Of a DNA stretch of 64,000 nucleotides, positions 17,882 through 26,281 are shown in pieces. The notes beneath the pieces are model-generated. The model saw only the letters and a list, made by a program, of their open reading frames with translations. It had not been told where the DNA came from and did no database searches. Numbering within the stretch: the first letter of the stretch is position 1; each line of letters begins with the position of its first letter. Origin of the DNA: Alphaproteobacteria bacterium (GTDB lineage: Bacteria; Pseudomonadota; Alphaproteobacteria; Thalassobaculales; Thalassobaculaceae); the NCBI GenBank assembly GCA_024742605.1, contig JANSYC010000005.1, positions 1-64,000 on the forward strand, in the 5' to 3' direction. The position numbers were made by a program, and so were the translations under genes.

Positions 17882-17941
17882 ACGTGGCGAGACCTGCCGC
17901 CAAGCACGGCCCGACCCCTTCAAACAACCGGATGGCGTCCG

Positions 17942-18700
17942 ATGGTAGAGACTTCCAATGATCCGCTGGACGGCCTGCCGCGCGCGGAGCAGGCGGCGAT
18001 CCAGCTGCCCGAATCCCTGGTGGACGGTTTCGACGTGGGGCGGGCCTTCGCCGCATCTGTGCAACCGACCGGGACCACGCTGTCCAGAGAGCAGGTCTTC
18101 AAGCGCCTCCTGAAGATCGGCCAACTCGTCAAACTGCTCCGGGGACGGATCCGGCATCTCGGGGTGGACCTGACCCCGATGATCGCCGAGACCGGAGTCT
18201 GGCGAGGCCTGAGCGCCCGGGTCATCGCGCTTGCAGTCGCCGATGTTCGTCCCGGCTGGACCGGGGCAGGGCTGCATCTGGTCGACAGTTTCGAGGGTCT
18301 GGGAGCCCCCAGCACCGAGGACACGGTCGACGACGGCACAGGGGAACGCCGCGCCTTCTCCCATGCGACCAATTTCGAGAGCAGCCCGGACGTCGTCCGC
18401 AGTGCCCTGAGCGACTTCCCCGAGACCAGCATTCACACCGGGTGGATTCCGGAAATTCTGGCCGATCTTCCGGACCGGAAATGGGATTTCGTGCATCTGG
18501 ACACCGATCACTACATTCCGGTGCGCGACAGTCTGGCGTATTTCCTCGATCGGATGGCGCCCGGAGGGGTGATCGTGAACGACGATTACGGCTCGAACTT
18601 CTTTCCCGGCGCCCGCATCGGCTGGGACGAGGTCCGCGCCCGCCACGGGCTTGCCCATGAGGTCTTCGAGACCGGTCAGGCGGCGATCACCGTCGACTGA
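17942..18700 (+). CDS. TylF/MycF-like class I SAM-dependent methyltransferase
   Basis: 252 residues from the ATG at 17942; the frame runs open upstream to 17831 but overlaps the kinase end. The N-terminal 80 residues are helical; then GVWRGLSARVIAL (SAM-binding Gly region, here with Trp/Arg rather than the usual GxGxG), LHLVDSFEGL (acidic ribose-binding residue) and WDFVHLDTDHYIPVRDSLAYF, the TylF metal motif with Asp residues, then GGVIVNDDYGS. TylF/MycF enzymes methylate sugar hydroxyls of macrolides; homologues occur in glycan loci. Converges on the pirin gene. It may act with the NodU-type carbamoyltransferase 2.7 kb upstream. Confidence 0.8.
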   Translation: MVETSNDPLDGLPRAEQAAIQLPESLVDGFDVGRAFAASVQPTGTTLSREQVFKRLLKIGQLVKLLRGRIRHLGVDLTPMIAETGVWRGLSARVIALAVADVRPGWTGAGLHLVDSFEGLGAPSTEDTVDDGTGERRAFSHATNFESSPDVVRSALSDFPETSIHTGWIPEILADLPDRKWDFVHLDTDHYIPVRDSLAYFLDRMAPGGVIVNDDYGSNFFPGARIGWDEVRARHGLAHEVFETGQAAITVD

Positions 18701-18709
18701 CGTCGCCAT

Positions 18710-18735
18710 CCCCGAACCGTTTTCCGGCTGCGGGG
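18710..18735. terminator. Hairpin between convergent methyltransferase and pirin genes
   Basis: CCCCG pairs with CGGGG, with an inner CCG/CGG stem around TTTTC. It occupies the 43-base gap between two convergent stop codons and could end both transcripts. No poly-T follows on either strand. Confidence 0.4.
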
Positions 18736-18743
18736 CCGGTACC

Positions 18744-19655
18744 TCAGCTTTCCGGAAGCGGGATGAACTCGGTCTCGTTGGGAACCGGCTCGAAACGGCC
18801 CGCGAGCCAGTCGGCCTTGGCCTGCTCGATCCGATCCTTGCTGGAGGAGACGAAATTCCACCAGATATGCCGGGGGCCATCCATCGGCTCGCCGCCCAGG
18901 ACCATGACCCGGGCCTGGCTCTCGGCCTCGACCGTGATCGCGTCGCCGGGATGCAGCACCAGCAACTGGCCGGAGCCGAAGCTGTCCCCATTAACCGAGA
19001 TGCGACCATCGGCGATGTAGAGCGCGCGTTCCTCGTGTTCGGTCGGGATCGGCAGCCTGGCGCCGGTCGAGAGCGCGGCATCGGCGTAGAACATGTCGGA
19101 GAAGGTCGCGACCCGCGCGGTTTCCCCCCAGGCCGATCCGGCGATCACCCGCACGGTCTTGTCGGTGTCCGCGATGATCGGCTGATCGTCGGCGCCGTGA
19201 TGGGAGAAACCGGGATCGGTCTCCTCGAATTTCTCCGGCAGCGCCACCCAGGCCTGGATGCCGTACAGCCGGGGGCCGGTCGGACGCTGATCCTCGTCGG
19301 TGCGCTCGGAATGGGCGATTCCGCGCCCCGCCGTCATCCAGTTGACCTCGCCCGGGCGGATCGCCTGCACGACGCCCAGGCTGTCGCGGTGCAAGATCTC
19401 ACCGTCGAACAGGTAGGTGACGGTGGCGAGCCCGATATGCGGGTGCGGGCGGACGTCCAGGCCCTCGCCGCTCGGGAAGGTGTTCGGGCCCATCTGGTCG
19501 AAGAACACGAAGGGGCCCACCATGCGGGTCTTCACCGAGGGCAGGACCCGGCGGACTTCGAAACCGCCGATGTCCCGGGTGCGCGGCACGATGATATGGT
19601 CGATTGCGGCAAAGTCGGCGGCATCGGGCGCTGTATCGTGGTTCTCGGAGCTCAT
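18744..19655 (-). CDS. Pirin family protein
   Basis: 303 residues with the pirin bicupin layout. N-terminal cupin metal ligands are in the [18 protein letters not shown] segment (His residues plus Glu) and [26 protein letters not shown] and [15 protein letters not shown] are pirin hallmarks. The C-terminal cupin holds [15 protein letters not shown] and [18 protein letters not shown]. Bacterial pirins bind Fe or other metals; some have quercetin dioxygenase activity, others regulate metabolic enzymes. It is monocistronic and divergent from the uronate-dehydrogenase gene. Confidence 0.92.
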   Translation of the reverse strand: MSSENHDTAPDAADFAAIDHIIVPRTRDIGGFEVRRVLPSVKTRMVGPFVFFDQMGPNTFPSGEGLDVRPHPHIGLATVTYLFDGEILHRDSLGVVQAIRPGEVNWMTAGRGIAHSERTDEDQRPTGPRLYGIQAWVALPEKFEETDPGFSHHGADDQPIIADTDKTVRVIAGSAWGETARVATFSDMFYADAALSTGARLPIPTEHEERALYIADGRISVNGDSFGSGQLLVLHPGDAITVEAESQARVMVLGGEPMDGPRHIWWNFVSSSKDRIEQAKADWLAGRFEPVPNETEFIPLPES

Positions 19656-19836
19656 CGGTCCCTCCCTTTCGGCTTCCGGTTATGATCCGGGGCATTCGAC
19701 GGAATTAAAAGCGTCCGTTTTTCACAAGCCCGTCGCTCTGCGGAAACAATCTCCTTCGAGGAGCCCTCCGGGTTCACGTTGACAATCCGCCGTCGCCACC
19801 GTTGACTCCGGCCCAAGCGACCCTGATCGGTGAGAT

Positions 19837-20691
19837 ATGGACATGGACCGAGTGCTCTTGACCGGAGCCGCCGGCGCCGTAGGCAGGCGCATGCGGCAGG
19901 AACTTCGGGGGGTCTATCCGATCCTGCGCCTGTCGGATATCGCGGATCTGGACCCGGCCGGCCCCGGCGAGGAGGTGGTGACCGCCGATCTCCGCGATCC
20001 GTCCTGCCTCGACGGCTTGCTGAAGGGGGTCGACGGCCTCATTCATTTGGGCGGATTGTCGACCGAACATTCCTGGGACGAGATCCTGCCGATCAACATC
20101 GATGCCTGCTATCGGGTGTTCGAGCGGGCGCATGCCGCCGGCGTCCGCCGGATCGTGTTCGCGAGTTCGAACCATGCCATCGGGTTCTATCCGCGCGACA
20201 CGCGCCTCACCGGAGACGAACGGCCCCGCGCCGACAGCCGCTACGGGCTCAGCAAGGTGTTCGGCGAGGCCCTGGGACAGTATTTCGCGGACAATTTCGG
20301 ACTCGAGGTACTGTCGATCCGGATCGGCTGGTGCTGGGACAATCCGGACACCCCCCGCGCGCTCGCCACCTGGGTCAGCATCCGCGACCTGACCGCCCTG
20401 TGCCGGGTCGGTCTGGAGACGCCGCACCTGCACCATGAGATCGTCTGGGGCGTGTCCGACAACGCGACCGCCTGGTGGGACAATTCGGTCGCCTTCCGGC
20501 TGGGGTTCACGCCGCAGGACAGCTCCGACCCCTGGGCCGCCGCGGTTGCGGCGAAAGAGGTCAAGGAAAAGGGCGACACCGTTCATCTGGGCGTGCAGGG
20601 CGGCATCTTCGCGAGCCGCGAGTATCATGGGGATCCGCACCGGGTTGTGCCCCCGGTTTCGGCGCGCCCCCAAGACCGGACCGGGGAGTAG
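19837..20691 (+). CDS. Uronate dehydrogenase-like short-chain dehydrogenase
   Basis: 284 residues. NAD-binding TGAAGAVGRRM at residues 9-19, FASSNHAIGFYP with the substrate-site Ser/Asn, and the catalytic YGLSK (Tyr and Lys). SIRIGWCWDNPDTPRALATWVS and WGVSDNATAWWDN strongly resemble Agrobacterium-type uronate dehydrogenase, which oxidises galacturonate or glucuronate to the aldaro-lactone with NAD+. Downstream is an EamA exporter starting seven bases after the stop. SMP-30 and enolase-superfamily genes elsewhere in the window could serve the same oxidative uronate route, but they are not linked. Confidence 0.83.
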   Translation: MDMDRVLLTGAAGAVGRRMRQELRGVYPILRLSDIADLDPAGPGEEVVTADLRDPSCLDGLLKGVDGLIHLGGLSTEHSWDEILPINIDACYRVFERAHAAGVRRIVFASSNHAIGFYPRDTRLTGDERPRADSRYGLSKVFGEALGQYFADNFGLEVLSIRIGWCWDNPDTPRALATWVSIRDLTALCRVGLETPHLHHEIVWGVSDNATAWWDNSVAFRLGFTPQDSSDPWAAAVAAKEVKEKGDTVHLGVQGGIFASREYHGDPHRVVPPVSARPQDRTGE

Positions 20692-20697
20692 GCGGCC

Positions 20698-21585
20698 CTG
20701 TCCACCCCCTCCTATCTCGACGACACCAAGCGCGGCACCGGCATCGCGCTGATGTGCATGGCGTTCATCTGCTTTGCGGCCCTGGACGCCACCGCCAAGA
20801 CCCTTGCGATGGAGGTGGACAGCCTGCAGGTGGTCTGGGCCCGGTTCGTCACCCACGGCATCCTGGTGGCGGCGGTGATCCTGCCGCAGAAGGGCACGCG
20901 GGTGCTCGCGACCTCGCATCTGAAACTTCAGATCCTGCGGTCCCTGCTGCTGTTCCTGTCGACCCTGTTCAACTTCATCGCCCTGATCTACCTGCCGCTG
21001 GCGACCACCGCCGCGATCTTCTTCACCGTTCCCCTGCTGGTGGCGGCGCTGAGCGTGCCGATGCTGAAAGAGACCGTGGGCTGGCGGCGCTGGACCGCGA
21101 TCCTGGTCGGCTTCGCCGGCGTGCTGGTGATCGTGCGGCCGGGCATGGGCGAGATCCACTGGGCGGTCGGGCTATCGCTCTGCAACGCGATCACGGTGGC
21201 GTTCTACCAGATCACCACCCGCACGGTGGCCGCGAAGGATCATTCGGACACCACCTCGTTCTATTCGCCACTGGTCGGCGTGGTCATCCTGCTGCCGGTT
21301 CTGCCCTTCGTGTGGAGCGAGCCGCAGAGCGCGCTGACCTGGATCCTGCTCGGCCTGACCGGCGTGTTCGGCGGGGTCGGGCATTGGCTGCTGATCATCG
21401 CCCATCGCTATGCGCCGGCCTCGCTGCTGGCCCCATTCAGCTACACGCACATCCTGTGGATGACGACCGCGGGCTATCTGGTGTTCGGCGACATTCCCGA
21501 TATCTGGACGGCGGCGGGCGCCGTGATCGTGATCTCAAGCGGCCTCTACGTCTTCCACCGGGAGCAGATCCGAAAACGCACATAG
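20698..21585 (+). CDS. EamA/DMT-family membrane transporter, probable CTG start
   Basis: About 295 residues with ten hydrophobic helices in two EamA repeats; the second repeat ends FGDIPDIWTAAGAVIVISSG. Probably an exporter of small metabolites across the inner membrane. The first in-frame ATG (20752) lies inside helix 1, which would cut it. Upstream residues DDTKRGTGIALMCMAF are family-like, and the frame is open only back to the stop of the preceding gene (20689-20691). The best start is CTG at 20698, nine bases after a GGGGAG ribosome site; no ATG, GTG or TTG is available in that span. It is translationally close to the uronate-dehydrogenase gene. Confidence 0.75.
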   Translation: MSTPSYLDDTKRGTGIALMCMAFICFAALDATAKTLAMEVDSLQVVWARFVTHGILVAAVILPQKGTRVLATSHLKLQILRSLLLFLSTLFNFIALIYLPLATTAAIFFTVPLLVAALSVPMLKETVGWRRWTAILVGFAGVLVIVRPGMGEIHWAVGLSLCNAITVAFYQITTRTVAAKDHSDTTSFYSPLVGVVILLPVLPFVWSEPQSALTWILLGLTGVFGGVGHWLLIIAHRYAPASLLAPFSYTHILWMTTAGYLVFGDIPDIWTAAGAVIVISSGLYVFHREQIRKRT

Positions 21586-21658
21586 CCCTTTCCGTCGCCC
21601 GCGTTGACTCCTACCCACCCGGCAACCGATCCTCCCCGTCGAAATCTGGGAGGATGTG

Positions 21659-22711
21659 ATGGTGCAGAAAAAAGCAGTGGTGGTGGGCGCGCTGGGGGTC
21701 ATCGGGCGCAAGCTGGTGGCGCATCTGGAGGCGCTCGGCGATTGGGAAATCGTCGGTCTGTCGCGGCGGGCGCCCGATTTCGACAGCAAGGCCACGTTCA
21801 TCTCCGTCGATCTGCTGGACCGGGCGGACGCCGAGGCCAAGCTGGGCGGGCTCGACGACGTGACCCATATCTTCTACGCCGCCTTCCAGGCGCGTCCGAA
21901 ATGGGCCGATCACGGGGGGCCGAACCTGGCGATGCTGGTCAATTCGGTGGAGCCGATCGCCGCCGCATCGAAGGGCCTGAAGCACATCCATCTGGTCCAG
22001 GGCAACAAGATCTACGGCTCCCATCTCGGTCCGTTCAAGACTCCGGCACGCGAGGAAGACCCGCCGCACATGCTGCCGAACTTCTACTGGGACCAGGAGC
22101 ACTGGCTGCGCACCAACCAGATCGGCGCCGGATGGACCTGGTCGGCGCTGAGGCCGCAGACGGTCTGCGGGTTCGCGCTCGGCAATCCGATGAACATCAC
22201 CACCTGCATCGCGGTCTACGCCACCATCTCGAAGGAACTGGGCCTGCCGCTGCGGTTTCCGGGCAAGCCGGGGGCGTGGGAGGCGATCTATCAGGTCTGC
22301 GACAGCCAGCATCTGGCGAACGCCATGGTCTGGTGCGGCGAGAGCGCGGCCGCCGAGAACGAGGTGTTCAACATCACCAACGGCGATTTCTTCCGCTGGA
22401 AGAATGTCTGGGGCGATTTCGCCAGGTTCTTCGACATGGAGGTGGGCGACGTGCAGACGATCTCGCTGACCGAGTTCATGGCGGACAAGGAGCCGCTGTG
22501 GAACATGATCGTCGAGAAATACGGTCTCCAGCCGATCCCCTACAAGGACGTCGCGGCCTGGCCGTTCGCCGACTACGTGTTCGGCACCGATTGGGACGTG
22601 ATGACCGATACCCTGAAGCTGCGGCTGCACGGGTTTCCGGACTGCCTGCGCTCGGACGAGATGTTCACCCGGATCTTCCAGGAGTTCCGGGACATGAAGG
22701 TCATCCCCTAA
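21659..22711 (+). CDS. PRISE-like SDR (progesterone 5-beta-reductase/iridoid-synthase family)
   Basis: 350 residues; ATG at 21659 is five bases after GGGAGG. Non-classical NAD(P) motif VVGALGVIGRKLVAHL, then SRRAPDF, a VQGNKIYG motif providing the Lys, PNFYWDQEHWL in place of the plant NFYYxxED motif, and WSALRPQTVCGF, all at positions expected for the PRISE group (1,4-enone reductases). In bacteria these reduce activated enones; natural substrates are mostly unknown. It is transcribed toward the TetR gene on the other strand (14-base gap). Confidence 0.78.
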   Translation: MVQKKAVVVGALGVIGRKLVAHLEALGDWEIVGLSRRAPDFDSKATFISVDLLDRADAEAKLGGLDDVTHIFYAAFQARPKWADHGGPNLAMLVNSVEPIAAASKGLKHIHLVQGNKIYGSHLGPFKTPAREEDPPHMLPNFYWDQEHWLRTNQIGAGWTWSALRPQTVCGFALGNPMNITTCIAVYATISKELGLPLRFPGKPGAWEAIYQVCDSQHLANAMVWCGESAAAENEVFNITNGDFFRWKNVWGDFARFFDMEVGDVQTISLTEFMADKEPLWNMIVEKYGLQPIPYKDVAAWPFADYVFGTDWDVMTDTLKLRLHGFPDCLRSDEMFTRIFQEFRDMKVIP

Positions 22712-22724
22712 CCGTTACGGCCGC

Positions 22725-23369
22725 TCAAGCGGGATTCGACACGCTGGCATCGATCAGGATCGCGGCGCTGCGTTTCGCGCGCTCGGCCGCGTCCGTCCGG
22801 CCGCGTGTCAGGGCGGCAACGGTGGCGCCTTCGATCAGGTAGCCCAGTTGCTCGGCCAGGTCCCGGGGATCCGGCACCGTCAGATCCGATGCCAGCTCGG
22901 CCAACAGATCGATCACCGCCTGCTTGTTCGCGGCTGCGGCCAGATGAATGGCGCTGTCCCCGGACGGGTACTCCCCGGACGCCCGCACGAAGACGCAGCC
23001 CTTGAACGGCAGGCCGGGTCCGTCCGGCCCGTCCCGGTGCCAGACCGCCAGCGCGTCGAACACCGCGAGCAGCCGCTCCCGGGGCGTCGCGGCGCCCGAC
23101 CGTGCCACCCACTCCGCCAGCCAGGCCCGAAAACCCTCGCCCCGCCGCCGCAGGACCTCGACGATCAGATCCTCCTTCGAGGCGAAATTGTTGTAGAGCG
23201 TCATCTTCGCCACCCCGGCCCCGGCGAGGATCTGGTCGATCCCGGTCGCGTGATAGCCGCCCGCGTTGAACATGCGCGTCGCGGTCTCGATCAGACGCTC
23301 GCGGGCCGGCGTGGACCTGGAGGGACGCGAGGGAGACGGGGACGTTGGGGTCGGGGGGGATTCGGTCAT
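22725..23369 (-). CDS. TetR family transcriptional regulator
   Basis: 214 residues from the ATG at 23369. The N-terminal 25 residues are Pro/Ser-rich and unstructured; the HTH is ARERLIETATRMFNAGGYHATGIDQILAGAGVAKMTLYNNFASKEDLI, the typical TetR DNA-binding helix set. The ligand-binding part has GLPFKGCVFVRASGEY and ends around residue 205. Divergent from the flavoprotein gene at 23473, with a palindrome at 23427-23440 between them, so it probably represses itself and the flavoprotein gene in response to a small electrophile or aromatic ligand. Confidence 0.9.
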   Translation of the reverse strand: MTESPPTPTSPSPSRPSRSTPARERLIETATRMFNAGGYHATGIDQILAGAGVAKMTLYNNFASKEDLIVEVLRRRGEGFRAWLAEWVARSGAATPRERLLAVFDALAVWHRDGPDGPGLPFKGCVFVRASGEYPSGDSAIHLAAAANKQAVIDLLAELASDLTVPDPRDLAEQLGYLIEGATVAALTRGRTDAAERAKRSAAILIDASVSNPA

Positions 23370-23426
23370 GCGGCGCTCCCGGGTTGATGTCGGTAAAAAT
23401 AATCGGTTTCCGTCTCTTGTATAGGT

Positions 23427-23440
23427 AGACAGGTCTGTCT
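23427..23440. promoter_or_regulatory. Palindromic operator between tetR-type and flavoprotein genes
   Basis: AGACAG-GT-CTGTCT, a perfect six-base inverted repeat, 58 bases from the TetR start and 33 from the flavoprotein start. Its form (GACNGGTCNGTC-like) resembles TetR-family operators. It lies in the only AT-rich part of the gap, near likely -10 elements for both directions. Confidence 0.6.
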
Positions 23441-23472
23441 CTATCAGATCCAGACATCCTAAGGAGGCTGGC

Positions 23473-24123
23473 ATGGTCAATCCCTATACCGAGATCGCGT
23501 TCACCCCCGCCGTCAAACGGGCCCAGGAGCTGATGGGCACGCGGGACGCCAACCTGCGCCTGGAAACGAGCGACGCCGAACGCGGCCGCCTGGGGCCAAA
23601 AGAGGCGGCGTTCCTGGCCGAGCGCGACGGGTTCTTTCTCTCGAGCGTCAGCGAGACCGGCTGGCCATATGTGCAGTTCCGGGGCGGCCCCGCCGGGTTT
23701 CTCCGGGTACTGGACGACCGGACCGTCGCCTGGGCCGATTTCCGGGGCAACCGACAGTACATCTCGGTCGGCAACATGACCGCGGAGACGGACCCGGCAC
23801 CGGGCAAGATGGCGATCATCGCGATGGATTGGGCGCACCGCCGCCGGATCAAGCTGTTCGGGCGCGCCCGGATCGTGCAGCGCGACACCGACCCGGACCT
23901 GTTCGCCAGGCTGGACCTGGGCGGCTACCGCGCGGTCGTGGAGCGGGCGGTCGTGGTCACGGTCGAAGGCTTCGACTGGAACTGCCCGCAGCACATCACC
24001 CCGCGCTTCACCGAGGCCGAGATCGCTGCCGCCCTGGCGCCGATACAGCAGCGGCTGGCGGATCTGGAGATGGAAAACGCCCGGCTGCGGGGACAGGTGA
24101 CAGAGGCGGCACCGCCCGTGTAG
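23473..24123 (+). CDS. Pyridoxamine 5'-phosphate oxidase-like FMN-binding protein
   Basis: 216 residues. Split-barrel fold: FFLSSVSETGWPYVQFRGGPAGFLRVLDDRTVAWADFRGNRQYISVGNM is the FMN-phosphate and dimer region, followed by MAIIAMDWAHRRRIKLFGRARI. The C-terminal 40 residues form a coiled coil (LADLEMENARLRG). The family includes nitroreductase-like and general flavin reductase proteins; many are divergently encoded from TetR regulators, as here. AAGGAGGCTGGC provides a strong ribosome site. The substrate is unknown. Confidence 0.86.
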   Translation: MVNPYTEIAFTPAVKRAQELMGTRDANLRLETSDAERGRLGPKEAAFLAERDGFFLSSVSETGWPYVQFRGGPAGFLRVLDDRTVAWADFRGNRQYISVGNMTAETDPAPGKMAIIAMDWAHRRRIKLFGRARIVQRDTDPDLFARLDLGGYRAVVERAVVVTVEGFDWNCPQHITPRFTEAEIAAALAPIQQRLADLEMENARLRGQVTEAAPPV

Positions 24124-24177
24124 CGTCTCGGAGTCGCGACAGCGCTCTCCGAACCCGGATCGCGGAAAGGACCTGCC

Positions 24178-24603
24178 ATGACCGGACCGACTGGATCGAA
24201 CCCCCTCACCCTCGCCGGAATCGACCATGTGGTCCTGCGGGTGAAGGATATCGAGGTGATGCTGGGCTTCTACAGGGACGTGCTCGGCTGCACGGTCGCC
24301 AAGCACAACGCGCCGCTCGATCTCTGGCATCTGGACGCCGGCGGCTCGATGATCGATCTGATCCCGGTCTCCGGGAAACTCGGCTCCAAGGGCGGCGCCG
24401 CACCGGGGATCGAGGGCCGGAACCTGGATCACGTGGCGCTGAAGGTGCATCCGTTCGACGCCGAGGCCATCCTCGCCCATCTGAAGGCGCACGGAATCGA
24501 GTCCGAAGACGTGAAGACCCGCTTCGGCGCCGACGGCGACGGCCCGTCGATCTATATGTCCGACCCGGAGGGCAACGGGGTCGAGCTCAAGGGAACCGCC
24601 TGA
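24178..24603 (+). CDS. VOC family protein (glyoxalase/bleomycin-resistance fold)
   Basis: 141 residues with complete VOC features: GIDHVVLRVKDIEVMLGFYRDVLG (metal His), SMIDLIPV, LDHVALKVHPFDAEAILAHLKAHG (second metal His) and IYMSDPEGNGVELKG (metal Glu). The three ligand positions are intact, so a metal-dependent lyase, isomerase or dioxygenase activity is likely. It is 54 bases downstream of the PNPOx-like gene and may be co-transcribed with it under TetR control. It converges directly on the cupin gene, the two stop codons adjoining at 24603/24604. Confidence 0.84.
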   Translation: MTGPTGSNPLTLAGIDHVVLRVKDIEVMLGFYRDVLGCTVAKHNAPLDLWHLDAGGSMIDLIPVSGKLGSKGGAAPGIEGRNLDHVALKVHPFDAEAILAHLKAHGIESEDVKTRFGADGDGPSIYMSDPEGNGVELKGTA

Positions 24604-24903
24604 TCACCCCGGGTTCGACTTGAGCTCCACCTCGACGAAGCTGGCCGGCACGCTGCCCACATTGATGACGTCGTGCTCGACGCCGAACTTCCGGAAATAG
24701 GAGCGGCCCGGTTCCATCTTTAACGGGGTCCGGGTGCCGTCCGGGCCGACGATCTCGAAATCGCCGCCGGAAATCGGCGTGATCACGTAGTCGTAGCCGT
24801 GCCGGTGCCAGCCGGTGGCGGCCCCCGGCGCAAAGCTCCATTCCGTGACCACCACCTGATCGTTGTCGACCATCACCTCGGCTGTCGCCGCAGTTTCGCT
24901 CAT
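24604..24903 (-). CDS. Single-domain cupin
   Basis: 99 residues from the ATG at 24903, overlapping the upstream M20 gene by four bases (ATGA). Cupin motif 1 is WSFAPGAATGWHRHGYDYVITPISGGDFE (His-X-His and Glu/Asp), motif 2 RKFGVEHDVINVG. Many such small cupins accompany hydrolases as sensors or dehydratase-like enzymes. Being last in a two-gene operon with an N-carbamoyl/ureido hydrolase suggests a role in the same nitrogen-compound pathway. Confidence 0.83.
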   Translation of the reverse strand: MSETAATAEVMVDNDQVVVTEWSFAPGAATGWHRHGYDYVITPISGGDFEIVGPDGTRTPLKMEPGRSYFRKFGVEHDVINVGSVPASFVEVELKSNPG

Positions 24904-26147
24904 GACATCACCTCTGCGCTTTCGAGGACGGCATGGAACAGCACGTCGGTTCCGGCGCGCGCCCATTCGGGATGGATCTCCTCGGCCTCGTTATGGGACA
25001 GACCGTCGACGCAGGGACACATGACCATCGCCGTCGGCACCACCCGGTTGACCCAGCAGGCATCGTGGCCGGCGCCCGAGACCAGGTTCTTGTGGGAATA
25101 GCCCAGACGCTCGGCGGCGGCGCGCAACTGCCCGACGCAGGTCTCGTCGAAGGTCACCGGGTCGAAGCCGCCGACCCGCTTGGTCTCGATCTCGAGCCCG
25201 ATGGTCTTGGCGATCTCCGTGGCGCCGGCGATCACCTTGGCCTCCATGTCCTCCAGGATCGCCAGATCCGGGGACCGCAGGTCGCAGGTGAACACGGTCC
25301 GGCCGGGAATGATGTTGCGGGAACACGGATAGACCTCGGCATGTCCGATGGCCCCGACCGCGTTCGGCGCGTGGCTCAGGGCCACCTGTTCGACCAGCTC
25401 GGTCACCCGGGCCATGCCGAGCCCGGCATTGCGCCGCATCGGCATCGGGGTGGTCCCGGTATGGCTCTCCTTGCCGGTCAAGGTGATTTCCAGCCAGATC
25501 AGGCCCTGGCCGTGGGTCACGATGCCGATGTCCACACCCTCGGTCTCCAGGATCGGGCCCTGTTCGATGTGCAGCTCGAAGAACGCCTTCATCGGACGGT
25601 CGCCGACCTTCTCCTCGCCCATCCAGCCGATGCGCTTCAGCTCGCTCTCGACCGTCTTTCCGTCCCGGTCGGCGGTGGCATAGGCCTGCTCCAGGCTCTG
25701 CATTCCGGCGAACACGCCCGACGCCATCATCGCGGGCGCGAATCGCGCGCCTTCCTCATTGGTCCAGTTGATCACCTCGATCGGATGCCTGGTCTTCAGA
25801 CCCAGCTCGTTCAGGCTGCGGACCACTTCCAGCCCGGCCAGAACGCCCAGGATGCCGTCGTATTTTCCGCCCGTCGGCTGGGTGTCCAGATGGCTGCCGA
25901 TGCAGACCGGCGGCAGGCTCGGATCGGTGCCCTCGCGCCGCATGAACATGGTGCCCATCTTGTCGACCGCCATGGTCAGGCCCTCGGCCTCGCACCAGCG
26001 TTGAAACAGCGCGCGGCCCTGGGCGTCGAAATCGGTCAGGGTCTGCCGGTTGTTGCCGCCGGCAATGCCCGGGCCGATCTTCGCCATCTCCATCAGACTG
26101 TCCCAGAGACGGTCGCCGTTGATTCTGTGATTGCGCGCGTTGGTCAT
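24900..26147 (-). CDS. M20-family Zn-dependent amidohydrolase (N-carbamoyl-amino acid hydrolase/ureidopropionase type)
   Basis: 415 residues, the usual length. Metal site: IGSHLDTQPTGGKYDGILG (His, Asp), WTNEEGARF (Glu), FELHIEQGP (His region) and the final SHNEAEEIHPEW (His). The dimer-domain motif HTGTTPMPMRRNAG, NIIPGRTVFTCDLRSPD and GAGHDACWVN complete the hydantoinase/carbamoylase pattern (allantoate amidohydrolase, beta-ureidopropionase, L-N-carbamoylase). It releases CO2, ammonia and an amino acid from a carbamoyl or ureido compound. Translationally coupled to the cupin gene. Confidence 0.9.
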   Translation of the reverse strand: MTNARNHRINGDRLWDSLMEMAKIGPGIAGGNNRQTLTDFDAQGRALFQRWCEAEGLTMAVDKMGTMFMRREGTDPSLPPVCIGSHLDTQPTGGKYDGILGVLAGLEVVRSLNELGLKTRHPIEVINWTNEEGARFAPAMMASGVFAGMQSLEQAYATADRDGKTVESELKRIGWMGEEKVGDRPMKAFFELHIEQGPILETEGVDIGIVTHGQGLIWLEITLTGKESHTGTTPMPMRRNAGLGMARVTELVEQVALSHAPNAVGAIGHAEVYPCSRNIIPGRTVFTCDLRSPDLAILEDMEAKVIAGATEIAKTIGLEIETKRVGGFDPVTFDETCVGQLRAAAERLGYSHKNLVSGAGHDACWVNRVVPTAMVMCPCVDGLSHNEAEEIHPEWARAGTDVLFHAVLESAEVMS

Positions 26148-26281
26148 ATGGCTTTGATCCTTTTGGCCGAAGTTCGGGATAGATCACCACGAACCGAGGG
26201 TCGGGGGAAAGCCGGGATTGACCATCGGGCCGGTTTCGGGCCCTTCTCAAACCGGCACCAATCATCGGAGGCAGCGGTTCC

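Noticed and set aside
15475-17907. An 810-residue open frame on the minus strand across the ethylene-domain kinase
   Set aside because: The plus-strand gene has all kinase motifs and a ribosome site; the antisense translation is Arg/Gly/Gln-rich with no domain.
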